A DNA stretch of 64,000 nt from Paraburkholderia sp. SOS3 (lineage in GTDB: Bacteria; Pseudomonadota; Gammaproteobacteria; Burkholderiales; Burkholderiaceae), in the NCBI RefSeq assembly GCF_001922345.1, contig NZ_CP018812.1, positions 2,542,001-2,606,000 on the forward strand, written 5' to 3'. Positions 1 through 7,683 of the stretch are shown here, one piece after another. The position numbers and the translations under genes were made by a program. The stretch's first letter is position 1. Every line of letters begins with the position of its first letter. The notes beneath the pieces were generated by a model. It did no database searches, was not told where the DNA came from, and was given only the letters and a program-made list of their open reading frames with translations.

Positions 1-611
1 CGTCCGAAATGTTGAAGACGCCGATCTTCTGGCTCATGTTCGCGATGATGACGATGATGTCGACCTCGGGCCTCATGGTCACCTCGCAGATGGCGAGCTT
101 CGCGGCCGATTTCGGCGTCAGCAAAGTGCTCGTGTTCGGGCTCGCCGCCCTGCCGCTCGCGCTGACCATTGACCGTTTCACGAACGGCCTGACCCGACCG
201 CTGTTCGGCTGGGTCTCCGACAAACTCGGCCGCGAAAATACGATGGGCTTCGCGTTCGCGCTCGAAGGCATCGCCATGACGCTGTGGCTGCTCACCCGTG
301 ACGACGCCGTGCTGTTCGTGCTGCTGTCGGGCGTCGTGTTCTTCGGCTGGGGCGAGATCTTCTCGCTGTTCCCGTCGACGCTGACCGACACCTTCGGCAC
401 GCGCTTCGCCACGGCGAATTATGGCTGGCTCTACATCTCATTCGGCGTCGGCTCGATCTTCGGCGGACCGCTTGCCGCGCTGCTGCATCAGCATACGGGC
501 AGCTGGGTGCCGGTGTTTGCCTGCGCAATCACGCTCGATATCGTGACCGCCGTGCTTGCGCTCTTCGTGCTGAAGCCGGCGCGCGCGAAGTTCGTTCGCG
601 CGCAGCCGTAA
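1..611 (+). CDS. MFS transporter, OxlT-like (C-terminal part)
   Basis: This is the C-terminal half of a major facilitator superfamily transporter. Reading-frame codons precede the Met at 9, so the gene starts before the window. About 200 residues are visible, with six hydrophobic segments. The stretch GWGEIFSLFPS and the segment YGWLYISFGVGSIFGGP match oxalate/formate antiporter (OxlT) family proteins, inner-membrane carriers that exchange oxalate or related carboxylates for formate. The loop GWVSDKLGRENTM is a typical MFS inter-domain loop. The substrate cannot be fixed from half a protein. It ends 8 bp before the convergent DUF4148 gene. Confidence 0.8.
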   Translation, partial: SEMLKTPIFWLMFAMMTMMSTSGLMVTSQMASFAADFGVSKVLVFGLAALPLALTIDRFTNGLTRPLFGWVSDKLGRENTMGFAFALEGIAMTLWLLTRDDAVLFVLLSGVVFFGWGEIFSLFPSTLTDTFGTRFATANYGWLYISFGVGSIFGGPLAALLHQHTGSWVPVFACAITLDIVTAVLALFVLKPARAKFVRAQP

Positions 612-619
612 CATCCGCA

Positions 620-952
620 TCAGTAGGAACCAAACGTGTTTTCCCACACGCTTGTCGACTTCGGCACCTTCACGTTTTCGCCGAGACAGTCGGCACGATA
701 CTTGACTGCGAGCCGCGCTTGCGCGGCCTCGATGTCCGACGGGTAGTAGTCGTCGCCACCCGCTGAGGGATCGTAGCCGACCGATTCCAGCTCGCTGAGT
801 TCCTGCATGAGCTGCGCATGCGTGACGGCACCCGAGAGCGGCTTGAAAGGATAGTCGTTGCATTCGCCTGGCGTCAGCTTGCTTGCCGACGCAGCGCCGC
901 TTGCGAGCAACACGCAAAGCGTCGCTGCCGTTTTGATCCAGAAAGGTTTCAT
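620..952 (-). CDS. DUF4148 domain periplasmic protein
   Basis: A small secreted protein of 110 residues. The N-terminus MKPFWIKTAATLCVLLASG is a signal peptide ending near ASA. The mature part carries the DUF4148 pattern: a hydroxylated/basic stretch, then QLMQELSELESVGYDPS and a YPSDIEAAQARL tail. DUF4148 proteins are abundant and nearly confined to Burkholderiaceae; their function is unknown. The frame stays open upstream, but the Met at 952 is preceded by AAGGAG at good spacing and starts the signal peptide. Two other DUF4148 genes lie within 10 kb (4009-4290 and 10345-10623). It is convergent with the transporter. Confidence 0.8.
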   Translation of the reverse strand: MKPFWIKTAATLCVLLASGAASASKLTPGECNDYPFKPLSGAVTHAQLMQELSELESVGYDPSAGGDDYYPSDIEAAQARLAVKYRADCLGENVKVPKSTSVWENTFGSY

Positions 953-1088
953 GTCGTCCGCTCCTTGCGCGATGTTGTGACAGTCCAAGGATGGTCCGCG
1001 CGACGTATCGAACCGCAAAACAACAGATGAACGTTCTGTTAGGATCGCGCGATCGGCTCACGCCGCCGGCATCCCGCCGGCTGGTTCC

Positions 1089-1104
1089 ATGAAACAAGTT
1101 TCAT
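1089..1104. promoter_or_regulatory. 16-bp inverted repeat, possible operator
   Basis: ATGAAAC-AA-GTTTCAT has perfect 7-bp arms. It lies in the space between the divergent DUF4148 gene (start 952) and the gene at 1184. A near-identical element (one base different) is at 7475-7490 between a response regulator and a porin. The size and symmetry fit a dimeric regulator site; the regulator is unknown. Confidence 0.45.
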
Positions 1105-1183
1105 CATTTCACTGTCCGACTTCTACTCGCCGGGCGCGGCTTCACGCGCATACTTCTGCCGTTCAGCAGCGGCAGGAGCCTAT

Positions 1184-1558
1184 ATGCACCACCCCATGCA
1201 AGTGGAACTCGTCAGCGACTACAGCGGACAGGCGCTGCGCGTGACGATCGACCGCAGCGTGTCGATACTCGACGCGCCCGATCTCGATGCACTGATCGAA
1301 CATCTCGCGGTCCTACGCGCGAAGATGCAGCCTGCGATCCCGCCACAGATATCCCGCCAGCATCGCTATGTGGTCGAAATCGATCCATGCTGGTACACCG
1401 AGAAAAACCCCGTATTCGAAGGCGCCGTGCTGTTCTTCCGGCACACGGGTTTCAACTGGACCGGTTTCGCCGTGCCGAAGGAAAGCCTCGTCAAACTGAT
1501 CGACGCGCTGACCGAGCATGCGGACGCGTCTCACGAAACGTACAGCATGCCGAACTGA
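1184..1558 (+). CDS. Conserved hypothetical protein, 124 aa
   Basis: A soluble acidic protein with no signal peptide or membrane segment and no domain I recognise. It is rich in hydrophobic strands in its first third (QVELVSDYSGQALRVTID) and has an aromatic segment FFRHTGFNWTGFAVP near the C-terminus, suggesting a small alpha/beta fold. The start is supported by GGCAGGAG six bases upstream. Third-position GC and codon use match the neighbours, so it is very probably a real gene. It stands alone between divergent DUF4148 and a LysR gene; the inverted repeat at 1089-1104 lies in its upstream region. Confidence 0.7.
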   Translation: MHHPMQVELVSDYSGQALRVTIDRSVSILDAPDLDALIEHLAVLRAKMQPAIPPQISRQHRYVVEIDPCWYTEKNPVFEGAVLFFRHTGFNWTGFAVPKESLVKLIDALTEHADASHETYSMPN

Positions 1559-1863
1559 CTTCCCTTTCTCTTCGCCATTTCACTTTCGCGTGACGCATGC
1601 GGGCACGGCATGACGCCGTCGCTCGCATACCGGCGCTGCCTGCTGCGGCTTTTCTCCGCCTCCTCCTGCTTTTCATCGCGCGCATCAAGATAGTTGCACG
1701 CGCAACTTCCCTATTTTTTACGCACCTGATCGATGTGCGAAACCGCATTCACGACGAGACGACAAGCAATCCGAAATATAAAGAATCGTTCACGTTGACG
1801 GCGATCCGCTGTTAGTTCGACTGGACGATCATTCGCAACGTCCAACGTAGAGGGCTCGTCGAA
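1559..1863. other. Intergenic region upstream of lysR, with palindrome 1692-1707
   Basis: No gene is supported here. The region holds an inverted repeat AGTTGC-ACGC-GCAACT at 1692-1707 (6-bp arms) of the kind bound by dimeric MarR/TetR-type regulators. The remainder becomes AT-richer towards the lysR start, as expected of a promoter region. Confidence 0.4.
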
Positions 1864-2787
1864 ATGAATCAACTCCAGTCCATGCGTGTCTTCATGCGCG
1901 TCGTCGAACTGAGCAGCTTCTCGATTGCCTCGCGCCAGCTCGGCATGTCGGCCGCGGCGGTCACGCGCAGTGTCAATATGCTCGAAGCGCATCTGAACAC
2001 ACGTCTGATCAATCGCTCGACACGCAGTCTTTCGCTAACCGAGGCAGGCGCACGTTATCTCGACGGCTGTCGCGCGATCGTTGCGAATCTCGACGAAATG
2101 GATGCGAATCTGACGCGCACGGCGCATTCGCCGCACGGCACGGTGCGCATTGCCGCGTCGACGACGTTCGCGAACACCGAGCTTGCCGCACTGCTTGCGG
2201 ACTATCGCGTGGCCGAACCGGGCGTCGACTTCGAAGTCGCAACCTTCGAGGCGAATCTCGATCTGATCGAAGGCGGCTTCGACGTCGGCTTCACCGACGA
2301 CGATCGCCTCGTCGGTACTTCGCTGGTCGGCCGCACGCTGATGCAATACCGCAGCGTGCTCGTCGCGTCCCCTTCCTATCTTGCGCGACAAGGTACGCCG
2401 CTCAATCCGTCGATGCTCAGCACGCATTCTTTGCTGGGCCCCGCGAACGGCGCCGCACGCGCGTGGGAATTCGCCGATGCGCATGGCGCGTATCGCGTGC
2501 CCGTGCGCTACAGCTTGCGCGCGACCAACACCGCCATGCTGCGCATGGCCGCATTGAGCCATATGGGCATTGCGCTGCTGCCCGCACCGAGCGTCGCGCG
2601 CGAGCTTGCAAGCGGTGCGCTGGCGCCGGTGCTCGAACGTTTTCCGCTCAACGACTCCGCACGCCATTTCTCGATCGTCTATTCGGGCCGCAATCATCTG
2701 ACGGCCAAAGTGCGCGCGTTCGTCGACTTCACCGTCGCACGGTTCCGCTCCGAAGAGCGCAAAACATCGTTGCGCGCGGTCGCGTAA
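1864..2787 (+). CDS. LysR family transcriptional regulator
   Basis: A 307-residue LysR-type regulator of normal length. The N-terminal winged helix-turn-helix spans about residues 1-60 (FSIASRQLGMSAAAVTRSV, followed by the ISRSTRSL-like wing NRSTRSLSLTEAG). The effector-binding domain covers about 90-295 and ends with the usual LASGALAPVLERF segment. It belongs to the CrgA/YhaJ-like group by its N-terminus MNQLQSMRVFMRVVELSSF. Thirty base pairs separate it from the response regulator at 2818 on the same strand, so the two are probably cotranscribed. Its targets are unknown. LysR genes usually control divergent neighbours; the upstream gene here is codirectional. Confidence 0.88.
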   Translation: MNQLQSMRVFMRVVELSSFSIASRQLGMSAAAVTRSVNMLEAHLNTRLINRSTRSLSLTEAGARYLDGCRAIVANLDEMDANLTRTAHSPHGTVRIAASTTFANTELAALLADYRVAEPGVDFEVATFEANLDLIEGGFDVGFTDDDRLVGTSLVGRTLMQYRSVLVASPSYLARQGTPLNPSMLSTHSLLGPANGAARAWEFADAHGAYRVPVRYSLRATNTAMLRMAALSHMGIALLPAPSVARELASGALAPVLERFPLNDSARHFSIVYSGRNHLTAKVRAFVDFTVARFRSEERKTSLRAVA

Positions 2788-2817
2788 CGCCGCCCGAACA
2801 GACGAGCAATCGAGCCC

Positions 2818-3492
2818 ATGGCCAGAATCCTCACCATCGAAGACGACGAATGGGTCGTCGGCGACATCGTGCGTGCGCTGAGTGCAAGCGGACTTGCCGT
2901 CGACGTCGCGCGCACGGGCCGCGAAGGCCTCGTCAAGGCGATGTCCGACGCTTACGACGTGATCACCGTGGACCGCGTGCTGCCCGATCTCGACGGCCTC
3001 AAGATTGTCTCGACGATGCGCGGCGCCGGCATCGAGACACCGGTGCTCGTGATGAGCGCGCTCGACGGCGTCGAGCAACGCATCGAAGGCCTGCGCGCCG
3101 GCAGCGACGACTATCTGATCAAGCCGTTTTCGGCCGATGAAATGTCGGCACGTGTCGAAGTGCTATTGCGGCGCCGCCCGCGCCACGCGCCCGAACCGAT
3201 CGTGCTGCGGGTCGGGCCGCTCGAACTGGACCGCATGCGCAGACGCGTCACGGCACGCGAGCGCAACGTGACCTTGCAGCCGACCGAGTTCCGTCTGCTC
3301 GAATTCATGATGCGCCACGCGGGCCAGGTGATGACGCGCACGATGATTTTCGAAGGCGTCTGGGGCGGCCGCTACGACCCGGGCACGAACCTCATCGATG
3401 TGCATATCGGCCGCTTGCGCCGCAAGCTCGAAGCGGGCGGCGAGCCGCCGCTGATCCGCACGGTGCGCGGTTCCGGCTACCTGCTCGGCTAA
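2818..3492 (+). CDS. OmpR/PhoB-type response regulator (orphan)
   Basis: A 224-residue cytoplasmic DNA-binding response regulator. The receiver occupies residues 1-120 with acidic pocket E8-D9-D10, phosphoacceptor D52 (in ITVDRVLPDLDG), switch S84 and the conserved Lys of LIKPFS near 103. The C-terminal winged helix (about 130-224) ends with IRTVRGSGYLLG. All phosphorylation residues are present, so it should be regulated by a kinase, but no kinase gene follows; the 500 bp downstream hold none. It probably shares a transcript with the preceding lysR. It is a clear paralogue of the regulators at 6629-7318 and 23905-24651. Confidence 0.9.
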   Translation: MARILTIEDDEWVVGDIVRALSASGLAVDVARTGREGLVKAMSDAYDVITVDRVLPDLDGLKIVSTMRGAGIETPVLVMSALDGVEQRIEGLRAGSDDYLIKPFSADEMSARVEVLLRRRPRHAPEPIVLRVGPLELDRMRRRVTARERNVTLQPTEFRLLEFMMRHAGQVMTRTMIFEGVWGGRYDPGTNLIDVHIGRLRRKLEAGGEPPLIRTVRGSGYLLG

Positions 3493-4008
3493 CTCGCCCG
3501 AACCTACGCAGCCCGCAACCGTCGAACGTCACACGCGCCCGACGCCGAACTGACTGAACTGAAAGTCGTCCGCCCGGCGCTGACCGGCCCTGGACGTTGA
3601 TCTCGCTGGCGCTGCTTCGCGCCGGCGCTGCTGATACCGCTGTACGGCTCACTCGGCGGCCGTGCGCGTCTTCCGATTATTTCCCCGTACGTCTGCATCC
3701 GCTGATCGCGGTGGTTTGAAACCACCACGGTCTGCGACCGGATGCCCCCTGCCCGGCCGCGCAATGACGTGCGAGAAGCGCTCGCCTGGCATGAATGCCA
3801 ATGATATCCAGCACATCGAATCGCGCTCGTGTCGCGGGCGCGGCGACGTCGAGAGCGTCCTCGGCTCGCCGCAGGATGAACGAGTTTTCATCGTGTTACG
3901 GCCGAACGGCTATCGGGCGCTGCTTACACTGAATCCAGACCGTTAGCGATTCATTCGCAGTCCATCGACGACGGTCGATTTCTTTATACCCTTAGGATGA
4001 CGAATATC
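3493..4008. other. Intergenic region, palindrome at 3710-3726
   Basis: No convincing gene. A small frame with plausible codon use (3791-3946, 51 codons) lacks a good ribosome-binding site and any recognisable similarity. A perfect odd palindrome GGTGGTTT-G-AAACCACC is at 3710-3726. Around 3590-3660 a hydrophobic stretch (WTLISLALL, then in another frame PLYGSLGG) could be debris of a sensor kinase N-terminus, which is speculative. Confidence 0.35.
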
Positions 4009-4290
4009 ATGATGAAACTCGTACTGGTTAGCTTCGCACTCACCGGCGCCACGCTGTGCAGCCCGGTTTTCGCACAAACCTCCGCACCGGCGGGCATGAA
4101 CGCCGCTACCCAAGCCGCTCCCGCGCCTGTCACTGCGCCGTCCGCGGGCTCGCAAGCCGGCCAATGGACGCCGCCGTATGGTCAGCCCGTAACGGGCCTC
4201 ACGCGCGCGCAGGTCTATCAGGACCTCGTTCATGCCGAACAGGACGGGCAGCTTCAGTACCTGAACAAGACGCTGTACTCGCACGGTTGA
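4009..4290 (+). CDS. DUF4148 domain periplasmic protein
   Basis: A secreted protein of 93 residues. The signal peptide MMKLVLVSFALTGATLCS ends at VFA, followed by a low-complexity Ala/Pro/Thr linker and a C-terminal DUF4148 core: LTRAQVYQDLVHAEQDGQL and YLNKTLYSHG. The nearly identical tail YLNKTVYAHH occurs in the gene at 10345-10623, so these two are close paralogues. Start choice: Met codons at 3997, 4009 and 4012 are possible; AGGA at 3994-3997 best fits 4009 or 4012 and gives the cleanest signal peptide. It is convergent with the regulator gene ending at 4315. Function unknown. Confidence 0.78.
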   Translation: MMKLVLVSFALTGATLCSPVFAQTSAPAGMNAATQAAPAPVTAPSAGSQAGQWTPPYGQPVTGLTRAQVYQDLVHAEQDGQLQYLNKTLYSHG

Positions 4291-4314
4291 GCATGCTGGA
4301 GACGAGCGATCCGC

Positions 4315-5079
4315 TCACGCTTGCGCCGACAACTGATAGCCGAAGCGGCTCACCGTGTCGATCCGCACCTGCGGGCAGCGACCGGCCAGCTTGCGGCGCA
4401 AGCGCGACACGACGAGGTTCACGCATGCCGGATCGACCTCTTCCTTCTCCGACCACGCGTAACGGATCAGCTGATCGCGCGGCACCGGCGCGTCGAACCG
4501 GCGCAGCAGGCATTCGAGCAGCTGGTACTCGCGCCTCGTCAGCGCGACCCGGCCCACGCCGGCCACGAGTTCGCGCGTGGCCGCATCGAGATGCACGGCG
4601 GTCTGTAGCGCCATTGCCTGCGTGGGTTGAGCCGGCTGCCACGCTTGTGGCGCTTGCGTCGCTTGTGCCCCTTGTGCCGCCTGTATCGCTTGCGCCGACT
4701 TTGCCGGCAATGCCGTCGCCATCCGCTGCAAGGCCGCAATCCGCTCCTGGATCTCGACAAACGAATAGGGCGGCGTCAGACACGCATCCGCCCCCGCGCG
4801 CAGCATGCGTACGCGCTGCGCCGCGTCGAGCCCGCGCACGAGCGCGACGATGACCGGCGTATCGTCGACAGCCGACAACGCCGGCAGCGCGTCCAGCAGA
4901 TCGGCTTGCGCCCCGGGCTCCATCGCGAGCGCAACCACGGCGTCGAAGGGGTCGTGCGCGGCAACGAAGGCGCCATCGCGACTATTGTCGACGCGCTGCA
5001 CGCTATGCGCGCTTTCGCGAAAAGCCTTATGCAGCCACGTGGCTTCCGGATGATTCGTGGAGATCAGAAGTATGCGCAT
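4315..5079 (-). CDS. Winged-helix regulator with degenerate receiver
   Basis: A 254-residue protein with response-regulator architecture. The N-terminal receiver-like domain (1-120) has lost the phosphorylation chemistry: the acidic pocket is ISTN instead of an EDD triad, the phosphoacceptor position in FDAVVALAMEPG is Leu51, and the conserved Lys is Pro in LTPPYS. A Gln/Ala-rich linker (about 125-155) joins a normal OmpR-type winged helix containing VALTRREYQLLECLLRR and VSRLRRKLAG. It should bind DNA without phosphorylation. It is the third gene of a leftward run: response regulator (7318), kinase (6632), this gene, 95 bp after the kinase. A role as modifier or cofactor of that system is inference. 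Confidence 0.85.
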   Translation of the reverse strand: MRILLISTNHPEATWLHKAFRESAHSVQRVDNSRDGAFVAAHDPFDAVVALAMEPGAQADLLDALPALSAVDDTPVIVALVRGLDAAQRVRMLRAGADACLTPPYSFVEIQERIAALQRMATALPAKSAQAIQAAQGAQATQAPQAWQPAQPTQAMALQTAVHLDAATRELVAGVGRVALTRREYQLLECLLRRFDAPVPRDQLIRYAWSEKEEVDPACVNLVVSRLRRKLAGRCPQVRIDTVSRFGYQLSAQA

Positions 5080-5174
5080 GCGAACGGTGACGGATAGTCA
5101 CGAAATCACGAAGGTTGGTCGGGGTGAGCGCGCACAGGCGCGCCCGAGGTAGGCACATGCATGTCCATTCGCGT

Positions 5175-6632
5175 TCACGCAAGCGTGTGCGGCCAGCATT
5201 CGATGCTCACTTGCGTGCCGGGCTCGGCACTGCCGATGCGTGCGGAAAAATCGTGAACCCTCATCACGGCCGACACGATGCCCAGTCCCAGGCCCGAGCC
5301 CGCAATATGCCGCGTATGCTCGCCGCGATAAAAGCGTTGCATCACCGCATGGCGTTCTTCGACCGGAATGCCAGGCCCGTTATCGATCACATCCACTTGC
5401 GGGCCGTCGCGCGTTTGCGTGAGCGTCACACGCACAGCCCCGCCGGCCGGCGTGAATTTCAGCGCGTTGTCGAGCAGGTTGCTCAACGCTTCGAACAGCA
5501 GCGCGCGGTCGCCATGCACGACCTGAACCGCGGTCGCTTCGACGGCAAGCGAAATCGACCGGCTTTCCGCAAGCGGCTCGTAAAGGTCGCACACGTCGCG
5601 CACGAGCGCTTCGAGTTGGATTTCCGCGAAGCCGCCACGCCGTTTGAGCGAGCCGATTTCCGAAATGCGCAGCATCGCGCGAAAGCGGTCGAGCAACTGG
5701 TCGGTTTCCTCTCGCGCGCGCTCGAGCATCGGCATCCATGCCAGCGTGCGCCCATCTTCGCTCATGTCGCGCGCACTTTCGTCGATACGGGCCAGCAGGG
5801 ATCTGACATGCGCGAGCGGCGTGCGCAGGTCGTGTGCGATGCCATCGCAGGCCCCCTTCACTTCCGTCATCAAACGCTCGACTTCGTCGAGCATGTGGTT
5901 GACGAGATGCGACAGCATGTCGAGCTCGTCGCGGCCACCGACAGGCAGGCGCTGGTTCAGATCGCCTTGCGCGATCAGTTGCGTCACGCGCCGGATCTCG
6001 CGCACGCGCCGCATCTGCCGCATGCCGAGCGCGAAGCCGCCGACGACGCCTGCTGCGAGACAAAGGCCGCTGCTGAACAGCAGCGCGTTCAGTATCGTGT
6101 CGCGAATGCGGATGATATGCGTGAGGTCGCGCGCGACCACGAGGATATTGCCGTCATGGCGCCGGTCGGCCATCGCGCGCACGACGGGCGCCGGTTGAGC
6201 ACTGGCTACGGGCAGCGTGTGATCGAGCGTGACCCCCTTGCGATCGGTGCGTATGCCAGGCGGGACTTGCATGATGTCGCCGGCCAGATGCTGGCCGTCC
6301 GCGCGAAACAGGCCGTAGTACGCAGCATGCATGCGCTCGTGCTCGAGCCGGTGCCCGATCGTCTCGGCCAGCTGGGCGCGCGGTATCGCAGCGAAATACG
6401 TGAGCTGCCAGTCCATCACGAGATCGTTCTGGCGCTCCATTTCGCCGGTCACGACCCAGCTCATGAAGCCGAGCAAAAGTATGACCGATACCGCGAAAAT
6501 CAGCCCATAGACGGACAGCAGACGGAACGTCGCGGCGTGCCAGCGCCGACCGATATCGGGCGCCCGCGTGCCTGAGGGACCGGACGGTCCCGATGAAGAG
6601 GTCGATGAGGCAGTCGATGAAAGGGTGCTCAA
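5175..6632 (-). CDS. Sensor histidine kinase
   Basis: A membrane-bound two-component kinase of 485 residues. Order: Ser/Thr/Gly-rich cytoplasmic tail, membrane helix about 36-58, periplasmic sensor about 60-178, second helix about 180-203, HAMP about 203-255, H-box GIAHDLRTPL with H267, then N-box (NLLDNALKFTP), G1 (DNGPGIP) and G2 (GSGLGLGIV). All catalytic motifs are intact. The start is a TTG whose bases overlap the stop of the preceding response regulator, with GAGGAG six bases before it, so translation is coupled; the frame stays open further upstream but inside the regulator gene. It phosphorylates most probably the regulator encoded at 6629-7318. The signal sensed is unknown. Confidence 0.92.
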   Translation of the reverse strand: MSTLSSTASSTSSSGPSGPSGTRAPDIGRRWHAATFRLLSVYGLIFAVSVILLLGFMSWVVTGEMERQNDLVMDWQLTYFAAIPRAQLAETIGHRLEHERMHAAYYGLFRADGQHLAGDIMQVPPGIRTDRKGVTLDHTLPVASAQPAPVVRAMADRRHDGNILVVARDLTHIIRIRDTILNALLFSSGLCLAAGVVGGFALGMRQMRRVREIRRVTQLIAQGDLNQRLPVGGRDELDMLSHLVNHMLDEVERLMTEVKGACDGIAHDLRTPLAHVRSLLARIDESARDMSEDGRTLAWMPMLERAREETDQLLDRFRAMLRISEIGSLKRRGGFAEIQLEALVRDVCDLYEPLAESRSISLAVEATAVQVVHGDRALLFEALSNLLDNALKFTPAGGAVRVTLTQTRDGPQVDVIDNGPGIPVEERHAVMQRFYRGEHTRHIAGSGLGLGIVSAVMRVHDFSARIGSAEPGTQVSIECWPHTLA

Positions 6633-7318
6633 CGTTGCTCCTCGCCGAACATATAGCCGGACCCCCGCATCGTATGGATCATCGCGCGCGCGCCTGGCGG
6701 ATCGAGCTTCTTGCGCAAGCGCCCCATATGCACGTCGATCAGATTCGTGCCTGGATCGAAGTGGTAGCCCCACACCGCTTCGAACAGCATCGTGCGCGTA
6801 ATCGTGCGCCCGGCATGACGCATCATATATTCAAGCACGCGGTATTCGGTCGGCAGTAGCGCGATCTCCTCGCCGTCGCGGCGAACCTTGCGCGAGACGA
6901 GATCGAGCTCGATCGGCCCCACGCTCAAAACCGCTTCCGATTGCGGCACCGGTGCGTTGCGTCTGCGCAGCAGCACTTCGAGCCGCGCGACCATCTCTTC
7001 GGGATCGAAGGGCTTCGTCAGATAGTCGTCGCCGCCGGCGCGCAGGCCGCGCACGCGCTCGTCGACGTCGCCGAGCGCGCTTAGCATCAGCACCGGCGTC
7101 GTCACGCCGATGCTGCGCATGGTCGTGAGAATCGACAGGCCGTCCATGCCCGGCAACATGCGGTCGAGCGTGATCACATCATAGTCGTCGCTCAACGCGC
7201 AGACCATCCCCTCCTTGCCGTTGTCGATCCAGTGCACGGCAAACCCCCTACGGCTCAGTTCGTTGACGATCTCGCCCGCGGCGATTTCGTCGTCTTCGAT
7301 CGTCAGCACTTTCAACAT
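6629..7318 (-). CDS. OmpR/PhoB-type response regulator
   Basis: A canonical 229-residue response regulator. The receiver has E8-D9-D10, phosphoacceptor D52 (ITLDRMLPGMDG), a switch Ser in VLMLSALG and Lys in YLTKPFD; the C-terminal winged helix ends IHTMRGSGYMFG. It is the first gene of the operon regulator-kinase-degenerate regulator and overlaps the kinase start by four bases. The divergent gene, across 365 bp, is a porin, a classical target type for OmpR-class regulators, so porin control is a reasonable inference. It is closely related to the two other full-length regulators of the window. Confidence 0.93.
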   Translation of the reverse strand: MLKVLTIEDDEIAAGEIVNELSRRGFAVHWIDNGKEGMVCALSDDYDVITLDRMLPGMDGLSILTTMRSIGVTTPVLMLSALGDVDERVRGLRAGGDDYLTKPFDPEEMVARLEVLLRRRNAPVPQSEAVLSVGPIELDLVSRKVRRDGEEIALLPTEYRVLEYMMRHAGRTITRTMLFEAVWGYHFDPGTNLIDVHMGRLRKKLDPPGARAMIHTMRGSGYMFGEEQR

Positions 7319-7683
7319 GGTCTTTTACTCGCCTCGCCGGTCGCTTCGTCGTCGCGTTCTCGTCGCTCCCGGGACTGCCTCGCCCGGCTGCAACCGATGC
7401 CGTTTATCGAGCATCCGCCCCGTTTCGTTACTGAGAGCTTACGCGCGGCTATCCAACCGAACTGTAGCAATTCAATGAAAAAAGTTTCATGTTTGCGCGA
7501 TGCATCAAGCGCACACCGGTTCTCGCGTCGATTCAGTTTTTCGGAAGAGTTCATTGCACGTCGCGCCTTTCCGTTGCACTGCTACATTCCGTCGGCCTGA
7601 AGCGCATCCGCTTCGCCGGTTACACCGGCCGCCAAGGATTGCGGCAGGACGGGATGAAGGAAATCAATGCATGGAGACGTTAG
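7319..7683. other. Divergent promoter region, response regulator/porin
   Basis: No gene. The region between the divergent regulator operon and porin contains the 16-bp inverted repeat at 7475-7490 and an AT-richer core around 7450-7500. The porin ribosome-binding site GGAG lies about ten bases before its ATG. Confidence 0.5.
7475..7490. promoter_or_regulatory. 16-bp inverted repeat, second copy of the 1089 element
   Basis: ATGAAAAAAGTTTCAT differs by one base from the element at 1089-1104 and keeps the ATGAAA-N4-TTTCAT symmetry. It sits about 160 bp from the response-regulator start and 195 bp from the porin start, a suitable place for an operator. Confidence 0.45.

Noticed and set aside
3710..3726. 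Perfect odd palindrome as a site-specific recombination or attachment site
   Set aside because: No integrase gene nearby and no second copy; kept only as a possible operator.
3791..3946. 51-codon frame with fair codon use
   Set aside because: Ribosome-binding site is weak and no family was recognised; could be a small gene but not supportable.
5115..6575. A 486-codon open frame on the plus strand
   Set aside because: It is exactly antisense to the sensor kinase, has no domain, is Arg/His/Ala-rich as expected of antisense high-GC frames, and has no ribosome-binding site.
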